Part shown: positions 12,731 to 23,176 of the stretch, piece by piece
Layout of the letters: every line of letters begins with the position of its first letter
How positions within the stretch are numbered: position 1 is the first letter of the stretch
NCBI RefSeq assembly: GCF_052857255.1
Contig: NW_027526503.1
Span: forward strand, 186,001 to 250,000
DNA length: 64,000 bases
From: Amblyomma americanum
Lineage: Eukaryota; Arthropoda; Arachnida; Ixodida; Ixodidae
Direction of reading: 5' to 3'
Notes under the pieces: generated by a model
Told to the model about the DNA's origin: nothing
Seen by the model: the letters and a program-made list of their open reading frames with translations, nothing else
The model's database searches: none
Translations under genes and position numbers: made by a program

Positions 12731-14746
12731 TGTTTTAGACCGAGAGGAGCTAAATCTGAACACATCGGTTTTACAAGTGTCCCTCTAATACGCGTCAAAA
12801 CTTTTTCTTCTATAACTGCGCGAAAAGCATGTATTCGTGCTTAAAACAACGAAACAAGCTGTTTTATACCAAGATGAGCTATATCTGAACACATCGGTTT
12901 TACAAGTATCCACGTGATACGCGTCAACTTTTTCTCTTATAACTGCGCGAAAAGCATGTATTCGTGCTTAATACAACGAAACAAGCTGTTTTAGACCGAA
13001 ACGAGCTAAATCACAAGACATCGGTTTTACAAGTGTTCCTCTGATACGCGTCAAAACTTTTTCTCTTATAACTGCGCGAAAAGCGTGTATTCGTGCTTAA
13101 AACAACGAAACAAGCTGTTTTAGACCGAGAGCAGCTAAATCTGAACACATCGGTTTTACAAGTGTCCCTCTAATACGCGTCAAAACTTTTTCTTCTATAA
13201 CTGCGCGAAAAGCATGTATTCGTGCTTAAAACAACGAAACAAGCTGTTTTATACCAAGATGAGCTATATCTGAACACATCGGTTTTACAAGTTTCCCTGT
13301 GACACCCGTCAAAACTTTTTCTCTCATAACTGCCTGAAAAGCATGTATTCTTGCTTAATACAACGAAACAAGCTGTTTTAGACCGAAACGAGCTAAATCT
13401 GAACACATCGGTTTTACAAGTGCCCATGTGATACGCGTCAAAACTTTTTTCTCTTATAACTGCGCGAAAAGCATGTATTCCTGCTTAATCCAACGAAACA
13501 AGCTGTTTTAGACCGAAACGAGGTAAATCTGAACACATCGGTTTTACAAGTGTTCCTCTGATACGCGTAAAATCTTTTTCTCTTATAACTGCGCGAAAAG
13601 CATGTATTCGTGCTTAAAACAACGCAACAAGCTGTTTTATACCAAAACGAGCTATATCTGAACACATCGGTTTTACAAGTATCCACGTGATACGCGTCAA
13701 CTTTTTCTCTTATAACTGCGCGAAAAGCATGTATTCGTGATTAATCCAACGAAACAAGCTGTTTTAGACCGAAACGAGCTAAATCACAACACATTGGTTT
13801 TACGAGTGTTCCTCTGATACGCGTCAAAACTTTTTCTTCTATAACTGCGCGAAAAGCATGTATTCTTGCTTAAAACAACGAAACAAGCTGTTTTAGACCG
13901 AAACGAGCTAAATCACAACACATCGGTTTTACAAGTCTCTAATACTCGTAAAAACTTTTCCTTCTATAACTGCGCGAAAAGCATATATTCGTGCTTAACA
14001 CAACGAAACAAGCTGTTTTATACTAAAACGAGCGATATCTGAACACATCGGTTTTACAAGTATCCACGTGATACGCGTCAAATCTTTTTCTCTTATAACT
14101 GCGCGAAAAGCATGTGTTCGTGCTTAATCCAACGAAACAAGCTGTTTTAGACCGAAACGAGGTAAATCACAACACATCGGTTTTACAAGTTTTCCTCTGA
14201 TACGCGTCAAAACTTTTTCTTCTATAACTGCGCGAAAAGCATGTATTCTTGCTTAAAACAACGAAACAAGCTGTTTTAGACCGAAACGAGCAAAATCACA
14301 ACACATCGGTTTTACAAGTCTCTAATACTCGTAAAAACTTTTCCTTCTATAACTGCGCGAAAAGCATATATTCGTGCTTAACACAACGAAACAAGCTGTT
14401 TTATACCAAAACGAGCTATATCTGAACACATCGGTTTTACAAGTATCCACGTGATACGCGTCAAAACTTTTTCTCTTATAACTGCGCGAAAAGCATGTAT
14501 TCGTGCTTAATCCAACGAAACAAGCTGTTTTAGACCGAAACGATCTAAATCACAACACATCGGTTTTACAAGCCTCCCTAATACGCGTCAGAACGTTTTC
14601 TTCTATAACTGCGTGAAAAGCATGTATTCGTGCTTAAAACATCGAAACAAGCGGTTTTAGACCGAAACGAGCTAAATCACAACACATCGGTTTTACAAGT
14701 GTTCCTCTGATACGCGTCAAAACTTTTTCTTCTATAACTGCGCGAA

Positions 14747-14990
14747 AAGCATGTATTCAGGATTAATCCAACGAAAATGGCTGTTTTAGACCGAAACGAG
14801 CTAAATCACAACACATTGGTTTTACAAGTGTTCCTCTGATACGCGTCAAAACTTTTTCTTTTATAACTGCGCGAAAAGCATGTATTCAGGATTAATCCAA
14901 AGAAAATGGCTGTTTTAGACCGAAACGAGCTAAATCACAACACATTGGTTTTACCAGTGTTCCTCTGATACGCGTCAAAACTTTTTCTCT
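14747..14990. repeat. Private monomer dimer with GAAAATGGCTG
   Basis: Two adjacent monomers carry ATTCAGGATTAATCC followed by GAAAATGGCTG (14756-14784 and 14885-14913, exactly 129 bp apart). Elsewhere this position reads ATTCGTG...GAAACAAGCTG, and I found no third copy in the window. The change removes the TTCGT arm of the boundary dyad. The second differs from the first by AAGAAAA for ACGAAAA. This looks like a recent local doubling of one variant. Confidence 0.7.
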
Positions 14991-15240
14991 TATAACTGCG
15001 CGAAAAGCATGTATTCGTGCTTATTACAACGATACAAGCTGTTTTAGACCGAAACGAGCTAAATCACAACACATCGGTTTTACAAGTCTCCCTAATACGC
15101 GTCAAAACGTTTTCTTCTATAACTGCGCGAAAAGCATGTATACGTGCTTAAAACATCGAAACAAGCGGTTTTAGACCGAAGCGAGCTAAATCACAACACA
15201 TCGGTTTTACAAGTATCCACGTGATAAGCGTCAAAACTTT

Positions 15241-15262
15241 TTCTCTTAAAAAAGCGCAAAGC
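15241..15262. other. TTAAAAAAGCGCAAAGC subclass, first of about twelve
   Basis: CTTATAACTGCGCGAAAAGC is replaced by CTTAAAAAAGCGCAAAGC, a change of several linked bases that removes TATAA and alters the E2F-like motif. Recurrences are near 17,679, 18,829, 19,721, 20,983, 22,889, 23,653, 24,916, 41,942, 44,374, 45,765 and 47,032. It is always preceded by GTGATAAGCGTC and followed by a GTGTTCGACC monomer, so it marks one fixed position in the higher-order unit. Confidence 0.8.
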
Positions 15263-17381
15263 ATGTATTCGTGCTTAATACAACGAAACAAGCTGTGTTC
15301 GACCGAAACGAGCTAAATCTGAACACATCGGTTTTACAAGTGTCCCTGTGACACGCGTCAAAACTTTTTCTCTTATAACAGCGCGAAAAGCATGTATTCT
15401 TGCTTAATACAACGAAACAAGTTGTTTTAGACCGAAACGAGCTATATCTGAACACATCGGTTTTACAAGTATCCACGTGATACGCGTCAACTTTTTCTCT
15501 TATAGCTGCGCGAAAAGCATGTATTCGTGCTTAATACAACGAAACAAGCTGTTTTAGACCGAAACGAGCTAAATCTTAACACATCGGTTTTACAAGTGTC
15601 CCTGTGACACGCGTCAAAACTTTTTCTCTCATAACTGCGTGAAAAGCATGTATTCTTGCTTAATACAACCAAACAAGCTGTGTTAGACCGAAACGAGCTA
15701 AATCTGAACACATCGGTTTTACAAGTGTCCCTGTGACACGCGTCAAAACTTTTTCTCTTATAACAGCGCGAAAAGCATGTATTCTTGCTTAATACAACGA
15801 AACAAGTTGTTTTAGACCGAAACGAGCTATATCTGAACACATCGGTTTTACAAGTATCCACATGATACTCGTCAAAACTTTTTCTCTTATAACTGCGCGA
15901 AAAGCATGTATTCGTGCTTAATACAACGAAACAAGCTGTTTTAGTCCGAAACGAGCTAAATCACAACACATCGGTTTTACAAGTTCTCCTCTGATACGCG
16001 TCAAAACTTTTTTTCCTATAACTGCGCGAAAAGCATGTATTCGTGCTTAATACAACGAAACAAGCTGTTTTAGACCGAAACGAGCTAAATCACAACACAT
16101 CGGTTTTACAATTGTTCCTCTGATACGCGTCAAAACTTTTTCTCCTATACCTGCGCGAAAAGCATGTATTCGTGCTTAATACAACGAAACAAGCTGTTTT
16201 AGACTGAGATGAGCTAAATCTGAAAACTGTTTTACAAGTGTCCCTCTAATACGCGTCAAAACTTTTTCTTCTAAAACTGCGCGAAAAGCATGTATTCGTG
16301 CCTAATACAACGAAACAAGCTGTTTTAGACCAAAACGAGCTAGATCTGAACATATCGGTTTTACAAGTGTGCATGTGATAGGCGTCAAAACGTTTTCTCT
16401 TATAACTGCGCAAAAAGCATGTATTCGTGCTTAATACAACGAAACAAGTTGTTTTAGACCGAAACGAGCTATATCTGAACACATCGGTTTTACAAGTATC
16501 CACATGATACTCGTCAAAACTTTTTCTCTTATAACTGCGCGAAAAGCATGTATTCGTGATTAATCCAACGAAACAAGCTGTTTTAGACCGAAACGAGCTA
16601 AATCACAACACATTGGTTTTACGAGTGTTCCTCTGATACGCGTCAAAACTTTTTCTTCTATAACTGCGCGAAAAGCATGTATTCTTGCTTAAAACAACGA
16701 AACAAGCTGTTTTAGACCGAAACGAGCTAAATCACAACACATCGGTTTTACAAGTCTCTAATACTCGTAAAAACTTTTCCTTCTATAACTGCGCGAAAAG
16801 CATATATTCGTGCTTAACACAACGAAACAAGCTGTTTTATACCAAAACGAGCGATATCTGAACACATCGGTTTTACAAGTATCCACGTGATACGCGTCAA
16901 ATCTTTTTCTCTTATAACTGCGCGAAAAGCATGTATTCGTGCTTAATCCAACGAAACAAGCTGTTTTAGACCGAAACGAGGTAAATCACAACACATCGGT
17001 TTTACAAGTTTTCCTCTGATACGCGTCAAAACTTTTTCTTCTATAACTGCGCGAAAAGCATGTATTCTTGCTTAAAACAACGAAACAAGCTGTTTTAGAC
17101 CGAAACGAGCAAAATCACAACACATCGGTTTTACAAGTCTCTAATACCCGTAAAAACTTTTCCTTCTATAACTGCGCGAAAAGCATATATTCGTTCTTAA
17201 CACAACGAAACAAGCTGTTTTATACCAAAACGAGCTATATCTGAACACATCGGTTTTACAAGTATCCACGTGATACGCGTCAAAACTTTTTCTCTTATAA
17301 CTGCGCGAAAAGCATGTATTCGTGCTTAATCCAACGAAACAAGCTGTTTTAGACCGAAACGAGGTAAATCACAACACATCG

Positions 17382-17397
17382 GTTTTACGTTTTCCTC
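17382..17397. other. GTTTTACGTTTTCC deletion subclass
   Basis: GTTTTACAAGTTTTCC has lost AAGT-equivalent bases to give GTTTTACGTTTTCC, four bp shorter in net effect. Recurrences lie near 18,535, 19,424, 20,693, 22,591, 23,358, 24,622, 32,547, 41,647, 44,084, 45,473, 46,737 and 55,050. It usually follows AATCCAACG...GAGGTAAATC and, in several places, precedes the TTATTACAACGATAC monomer. This loss shifts frame and lets the plus-strand open frame of 94 codons appear at eight or more places. Confidence 0.75.
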
Positions 17398-18338
17398 TGA
17401 TACGCGTCAAAACTTTTTCTCTTATAACTGCGCGAAAAGCATGTATTCGTGCTTATTACAACGATACAAGCTGTTTTAGACCGAAACGAGCTAAATCACA
17501 ACACATCGGTTTTACAAGTCTCCCTAATACGCGTCAAAACGTTTTCTTCTATAACTGCGCGAAAAGCATGTATTCCTGCTTAAAACATCGAAACAAGCGG
17601 TTTTAGACCGAAGCGAGCTAAATCACAACACATCGGTTTTACAAGTATCCACGTGATAAGCGTCAAAACTTTTTCTCTTAAAAAAGCGCAAAGCATGTAT
17701 TCGTGCTTAATACAACGAAAGAAGCTGTGTTCGACCGAAACGAGCTAAATCTGAACACATCGGTTTTACAAGTGTCCCTGTGACACGCGTCAAAACTTTT
17801 TCTCTTATAACAGCGCGAAAAGCATGTATTCTTGCTTAATACAACGAAACAAGTTGTTTTAGACCGAAACGAGCTATATCTGAACACATCGGTTTTACAA
17901 GTATCCACGTGATACGCGTCAACTTTTTCTCGTATAGCTGCGCGAAAAGCATGTATTCGTGCTTAATACAACGAAACAAGCTGTTTTAGACCGAAACGAG
18001 CTAAATCTGAACACATCGGTTTTACAAGTGTCCACGTGATACGCGTCAAATCTTTTTCTCTTATAACTGCGCGAAAAGCATGTATTCGTGCTTAATCCAA
18101 CGAAACAAGCTGTTTTAGACCGAAACGAGGTAAATCACAACACATCGGTTTTACAAGTTTTCCTCTGATACGCGTCAAAATTTTTTCTTCTATAACTGCG
18201 CGAAAAGCATGTATTCTTGCTTAAAACAACGAAACAAGCTGTTTTAGACCGAAACGAGCAAAATCACAACACATCGGTTTTACAAGTCTCTAATACTCGT
18301 AAAAACGTTTCCTTCTATAACTGCGCGAAAAGCATATA

Positions 18339-18358
18339 TTCGTTCTTAACAGAACGAA
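18339..18358. other. Perfect 8-bp inverted repeat TTCGTTCT-TAAC-AGAACGAA
   Basis: The usual TTCGTGCTTAATACAACGAA has only a 5-bp stem (TTCGT/ACGAA). Here it has become a perfect 8-bp stem with a 4-base centre. Identical copies are at 20,495-20,514, 24,427-24,446 and 45,276-45,295. An intermediate with a 6-bp stem (TTCGTT...AACGAA, from GTTCTTAACACAACG) occurs near 17,190, 19,232 and 43,887. The preceding sequence is GCATATA rather than GCATGTA in all of them. Confidence 0.88.
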
Positions 18359-18962
18359 ACAAGCTGTTTTATACCAAAACGAGCTATATCTGAACACATC
18401 GGTTTTACAAGTATCCACGTGATACGCGTCAAAACTTTTTCTCTTATAACTGCGCGAAAAGCATGTATTCGTGCTTAATCCAACGAAACAAGCTGTTTTA
18501 GACCTAAACGAGGTAAATCACAACACATCGGTTTTACGTTTTCCTCTGATACGCGTCAAAACTTTTTCTCTTATAACTGCGCGAAAAGCATGTATTCGTG
18601 CTTAATCCAACGAAACAAGCTGTTTTAGACCGAAACGAGCTAAATCACAACACATCGGTTTTACAAGTCTCCCTAATACGCGTCAAAACGTTTTCTTCTA
18701 TAACTGCGCGAAAAGAATGTATTCGTGCTTAAAACATCGAAACAAGCGGTTTTAGACCGAAGCGAGCTAAATCACAACACATCGGTTTTACAAGTATCCA
18801 CGTGATAAGCGTCAAAACTTTTTCTCTTAAAAAAGCGCAAAGCATGTATTCGTGCTTAATACAACGAAACAAGCTGTGTTCGACCGAAACGAGCTAAATC
18901 TGAACACATCGGTTTTACAAGTGTCCCTGTGACACGCGTCAAAACTTTTTCTCTTATAACAG

Positions 18963-21118
18963 CGCGAAAAGCATGTATTCGTGCTTAATCCAACGAAACA
19001 AGCTGTTTTAGACCGAAACGAGGTAAATCACAACACATCGGTTTTACAAGTTTTCCTCTGATACGCGTCAAAACTTTTTCTTCTATAACTGCGCGAAAAG
19101 CATGTATTCTTGCTTAAAACAACGAAACAAGCTGTTTTAGACCGAAACGAGCAAAATCACAACACATCGGTTTTACAAGTCTCTAATACCCGTAAAAACT
19201 TTTCCTTCTATAACTGCGCGAAAAGCATATATTCGTTCTTAACACAACGAAACAAGCTGTTTTATACCAAAACGAGCTATATCTGAACACATCGGTTTTA
19301 CAAGTATCCACGTGATACGCGTCAAAACTTTTTCTCTTATAACTGCGCGAAAAGCATGTATTCGTGCTTAATCCAACGAAACAAGCTGTTTTAGACCGAA
19401 ACGAGGTAAATCACAACACATCGGTTTTACGTTTTCCTCTGATACGCGTCAAAACTTTTTCTCTTATAACTGCGCGAAAAGCATGTATTCGTGCTTATTA
19501 CAACGATACAAGCTGTTTTAGACCGAAACGAGCTAAATCACAACACATCGGTTTTACAAGTCTCCCTAATACGCGTCAAAACGTTTTCTTCTATAACTGC
19601 GCGAAAAGCATGTATTCCTGCTTAAAACATCGAAACAAGCGGTTTTAGACCGAAGCGAGCTAAATCACAACACATCGGTTTTACAAGTATCCACGTGATA
19701 AGCGTCAAAACTTTTTCTCTTAAAAAAGCGCAAAGCATGTATTCGTGCTTAATACAACGAAAGAAGCTGTGTTCGACCGAAACGAGCTAAATCTGAACAC
19801 ATCGGTTTTACAAGTGTCCCTGTGACACGCGTCAAAACTTTTTCTCTTATAACAGCGCGAAAAGCATGTATTCTTGCTTAATACAACGAAACAAGTTGTT
19901 TTAGACCGAAACGAGCTATATCTGAACACATCGGTTTTACAAGTATCCACGTGATACGCGTCAACTTTTTCTCTTATAGCTGCGCGAAAAGCATGTATTC
20001 GTGCTTAATACAACGAAACAAGCTGTTTTAGACCGAAACGAGCTAAATCTGAACACATCGGTTTTACAAGTGTCCCTGTGACACGCGTCAAAACTTTTTC
20101 TGCAGCATGTATTCTTGCTTAATACAACGAAACAAGTTGTTTTAGACCGAAACGAGCGATATCTGAACACATCGGTTTTACAACTATCCACGTGATACGC
20201 GTCAAATCTTTTTCTCTTATAACTGCGCGAAAAGCATGTATTCGTGCTTAATCCAACGAAACAAGCTGTTTTAGACCGAAACGAGGTAAATCACAACACA
20301 TCGGTTTTACAAGTTTTCCTCTGATACGCGTCAAAACTTTTTCTTCTATAACTGCGCGAAAAGCATGTATTCTTGCTTAAAACAACGAAACAAGCTGTTT
20401 TAGACCGAAACGAGCAAAATCACAACACATCGGTTTTACAAGTCTCTAATACTCGTAAAAACTTTTCCTTCTATAACTGCGCGAAAAGCATATATTCGTT
20501 CTTAACAGAACGAAACAAGCTGTTTTATACCAAAACGAGCTATATCTGAACACATCGGTTTTACAAGTATCCACGTGATACGCGTCAAAACTTTTTCTCT
20601 TATAACTGCGCGAAAAGCATGTATTCGTGCTTAATCCAACGAAACAAGCTGTTTTAGACCGAAACGAGGTAAATCACAACACATCGGTTTTACGTTTTCC
20701 TCTGATACGCGTCAAAACTTTTTCTCTTATAACTGCGCGAAAAGCATGTATTCGTGCTTAATCCAACGAAACAAGCTGTTTTAGACCGAAACGAGCTAAA
20801 TCACAACACATCGGTTTTACAAGTCTCCCTAATACGCGTCAAAACGTTTTCTTCTATAACTGCGCGAAAAGCATGTATTCGTGCTTAAAACATCGAAACA
20901 AGCGGTTTTAGACCGAAGCGAGCTAAATCACAACACATCGGTTTTACAAGTATCCACGTGATAAGCGTCAAAACTTTTTCTCTTAAAAAAGCGCAAAGCA
21001 TGTATTCGTGCTTATTACAACGAAACAAGCTGTGTTCGACCGAAACGAGCTAAATCTGAACACATCGGTTTTACAAGTGTCCCTGTGACACGCGTCAAAA
21101 CTTTTTCTCTTATAACAG
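18963..21118. repeat. Repeat B, unit 2 (2156 bp)
   Basis: This is the second unit of the 2-kb tandem pair. It contains the extra 114-bp monomer with CTGCAG (20,100-20,105) that unit 1 lacks. Its larger part is also the left portion of the 3932-bp-spaced duplication, so two duplication events of different length overlap here. The cassette TTAAAAAAGCGCAAAGC occurs in it at about 19,720 and again at about 20,985. Confidence 0.8.
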
Positions 21119-22570
21119 CGCGAAAAGCATGTATTCTTGCTTAATACAACGAAACAAGTTGTTTTAGACCGAAACGAGCTATATCTGAACACATCGGTTT
21201 TACAAGTATCCACGTGATACGCGTCAACTTTTTCTCTTATAGCTGCGCGAAAAGCATGTATTCGTGCTTAATACAACGAAACAAGCTGTTTTAGACCGAA
21301 ACGAGCTAAATCTGAACACATCGGTTTTACAAGTGTCCCTGTGACACGCGTCAAAACTTTTTCTCTCATAACTGCGTGAAAAGCATGAATTCTTGCTTAA
21401 TACAACGAAACAAGCTGTGTTAGACCGAAACGAGCTAAATCTGAACACATCGGTTTTACAAGTGTCCCTGTGACACGCGTCAAAACTTTTTCTGCAGCAT
21501 GTATTCTTGCTTAATACAACGAAACAAGTTGTTTTAGACCGAAACGAGCTATATCTGAACACATCGGTTTTACAAGTATCCACATGATACTCGTCAAAAC
21601 TTTTTCTCTTATAACTGCGCGAAAAGCATGTATTCGTGCTTATTACAACGAAACAAGCTGTTTTAGTCCGAAACGAGCTAAATCACAACACATCGGTTTT
21701 ACAAGTTCTCCTCTGATACGCGTCAAAACTTTTTTTCCTATAACTGCGCGAAAAGCATGTATTCGTGCTTAATACAACGAAACAAGCTGTTTTAGACCGA
21801 AACGAGCTAAATCACAACACATCGGTTTTACAATTGTTCCTCTGATACGCGTCAAAACTTTTTCTCTTATACCTGCGCGAAAAGCATGTATTCGTGCTTA
21901 ATACAACGAAACAAGCTGTTTTAGACTGAGATGAGCTAAATCTGAAAACTGTTTTACAAGTGTCCCTCTAATACGCGTCAAAACTTTTTCTTCTAAAACT
22001 GCGCGAAAAGCATGTATTCGTGCCTAATACAACGAAACAAGCTGTTTTAGACCAAAACGAGCTAGATCTGAAAATATCGGTTTTACAAGTGTGCATGTGA
22101 TAGGCATCAAAACGTTTTCTCTTATAACTGCGCAAAAAGCATGTATTCGTGCTTAATACAACGAAACAAGCTGTTTTGGACTGAAACGAGCTAAAACACA
22201 ACACATCAGTTTTACAAGTCTCTCTAATACGCGTCAAAACTTTTTCTTCTATAACTGCGCGAAAACCATGTATTCGTGCTTAAAACAACGAAACAAGCTG
22301 TTTTAGACCGAAACGAGCTAAATCACAACACATCGGTTTTACAAGTCTCTAATACGCGTCAAAACTTTTCCTTCTTAAACTGCGCGAAAAGCATGTATTC
22401 GTACTTAAAACAACGAAACAAGCTGTTTTAGACCGCAACGAGCTAAATCACAACACATCGGTTTTACAAGTTTTCCTCTGATACGCGTCAAAACTTTTTT
22501 CTCTTATAACGGCGCGAAAAGCATGTATTCCTGCTTAATCCAACGAAACAAGCTGTTTTAGACCGAAACG
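19245..22570. repeat. Repeat C, copy 1 (pair spaced 3932 bp)
   Basis: About 3.3 kb here recurs 3932 bp downstream with constant offset through the whole stretch, so no net indel separates the copies. Shared rare markers include the two CTGCAG monomers (20,100 and 21,492 against 24,032 and 25,424), GCATGAATTC (about 21,384 and 25,316), the perfect dyad at 20,495 and 24,427, and GATAGGCATC (about 22,099 and 26,031). Differences are few, for example CTTCTTAAAC at about 22,371 against CTTCTATAAC at about 26,303. Confidence 0.88.
20100..20105. other. CTGCAG (PstI) short-monomer subclass, first of seven
   Basis: In seven monomers TTTTTCTCTTATAACTGCGC and the bases up to AGCATG are reduced to TTTTTCTGCAGCATG, a net loss of 15 bp. 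This deletes the TATAA and the GCGCGAAA motif and creates CTGCAG. The others are at 21,492, 24,032, 25,424, 44,882, 46,273 and 47,540. All lie within repeats B, C and G, and each is preceded by GTGACACGCG and followed by TATTCTTGCTTAATAC, which suggests a single origin. Confidence 0.85.
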
Positions 22571-23176
22571 AGGTAAATCACAACACATCGGTTTTACGTT
22601 TTCCTCTGATACGCGTCAAAACTTTTTCTCTTATAACTGCGCGAAAAGCATGTATTCGTGCTTATTACAACGATACAAGCTGTTTTAGACCGAAACGAGC
22701 TAAATCACAACACATCGGTTATACAAGTCTCCCTAATACGCGTCAAAACGTTTTCTTCTATAACTGCGCGAAAAGCATGTATTCCTGCTTAAAACATCGA
22801 AACAAGCGGTTTTAGACCGAAGCGAGCTAAATCACAACACATCGGTTTTACAAGTATCCACGTGATAAGCGTCAAAACTTTTTCTCTTAAAAAAGCGCAA
22901 AGCATGTATTCGTGCTTAATACAACGAAAGAAGCTGTGTTCGACCGAAACGAGCTAAATCTGAACACATCGGTTTTACAAGTGTCCCTGTGACACGCGTC
23001 AAAACTTTTTCTCTTATAACAGCGCGAAAAGCATGTATTCGTGCTTAATACAACGAAACAAGCTGTTTTAGACTGAGATGAGCTAAATCTGAAAACTGTT
23101 TTACAAGTGTCCCTCTAATACGCGTCAAAACTTTTTCTTCTAAAACTGCGCGAAAAGCATGTATTCGTGCCTAACA
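22571..23176. repeat. Linker between repeat C copies
   Basis: These roughly five monomers are not part of the constant-offset pair. Most of them match 19.40-19.86 kb (GTTTTACGTTTTCC, TTATTACAACGATAC, AAGCGGTTTTAG, TTAAAAAAGCGCAAAGC, GAAAGAAGCTGTGTTCG in the same order) at an offset of 3167 bp. A CTGAAAACTG and a TTCTAAAACTG monomer follow. A CCTAACACAACG join near 23,170 marks re-entry into repeat C copy 2. The pattern is that of a patchwork left by more than one exchange. Confidence 0.7.

Larger units (their letters stand above)
12731..16920. repeat. Mixed monomer segment between repeat A and the 2-kb pair
   Basis: This stretch continues the 129-bp array without a clean tandem higher-order period. 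Its parts recur elsewhere: 12.3-13.7 kb resembles 37.4-38.5 and 39.7-40.8 kb (which lack about 260 bp, two monomers, present here around 13.0-13.3 kb), and 15.0-16.9 kb resembles 41.7-43.6 kb at an offset of 26,695 bp. Two short cycles, about 13.74-14.11 and 14.12-14.50 kb, each contain the GCATATATTCG variant monomer. No gene is visible. Confidence 0.85.
16921..18962. repeat. Repeat B, unit 1 (2042 bp)
   Basis: Monomer order from 16,921 to about 18,030 recurs 2042 bp downstream, including the ATACCCG variant (about 17,145 and 19,187) and the GTTTTACGTTTTCC deletion form (about 17,382 and 19,424). After about 18,032 the match continues at an offset of 2156 bp because unit 2 has one additional 114-bp monomer. 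The monomer at 18,025-18,050 is a join of AAGTGTCC and CACGTGATACGCG types, consistent with that loss. Confidence 0.8.

Noticed and set aside
15487..15861. Minus-strand open frame of 124 codons, and similar frames of 60-119 codons throughout
   Set aside because: They are shadows of the 129-bp period. They begin and end wherever a monomer variant changes length or adds a stop, they exist in several overlapping frames on both strands, and they contain no recognisable domain.
17322..17606. Plus-strand open frame of 94 codons repeated at eight or more places with near-identical sequence
   Set aside because: Its recurrence follows block duplication of the GTTTTACGTTTTCC monomer. Nothing suggests selection for a protein, and the same DNA is open on the minus strand in neighbouring monomers.
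18339..18358. Steroid-receptor or heat-shock-type response element from TTCTTAACAGAA
   Set aside because: Arm spacing is four bases rather than the three of a receptor element, and heat-shock elements need further GAA/TTC blocks in register. The symmetry itself is real and is reported separately.
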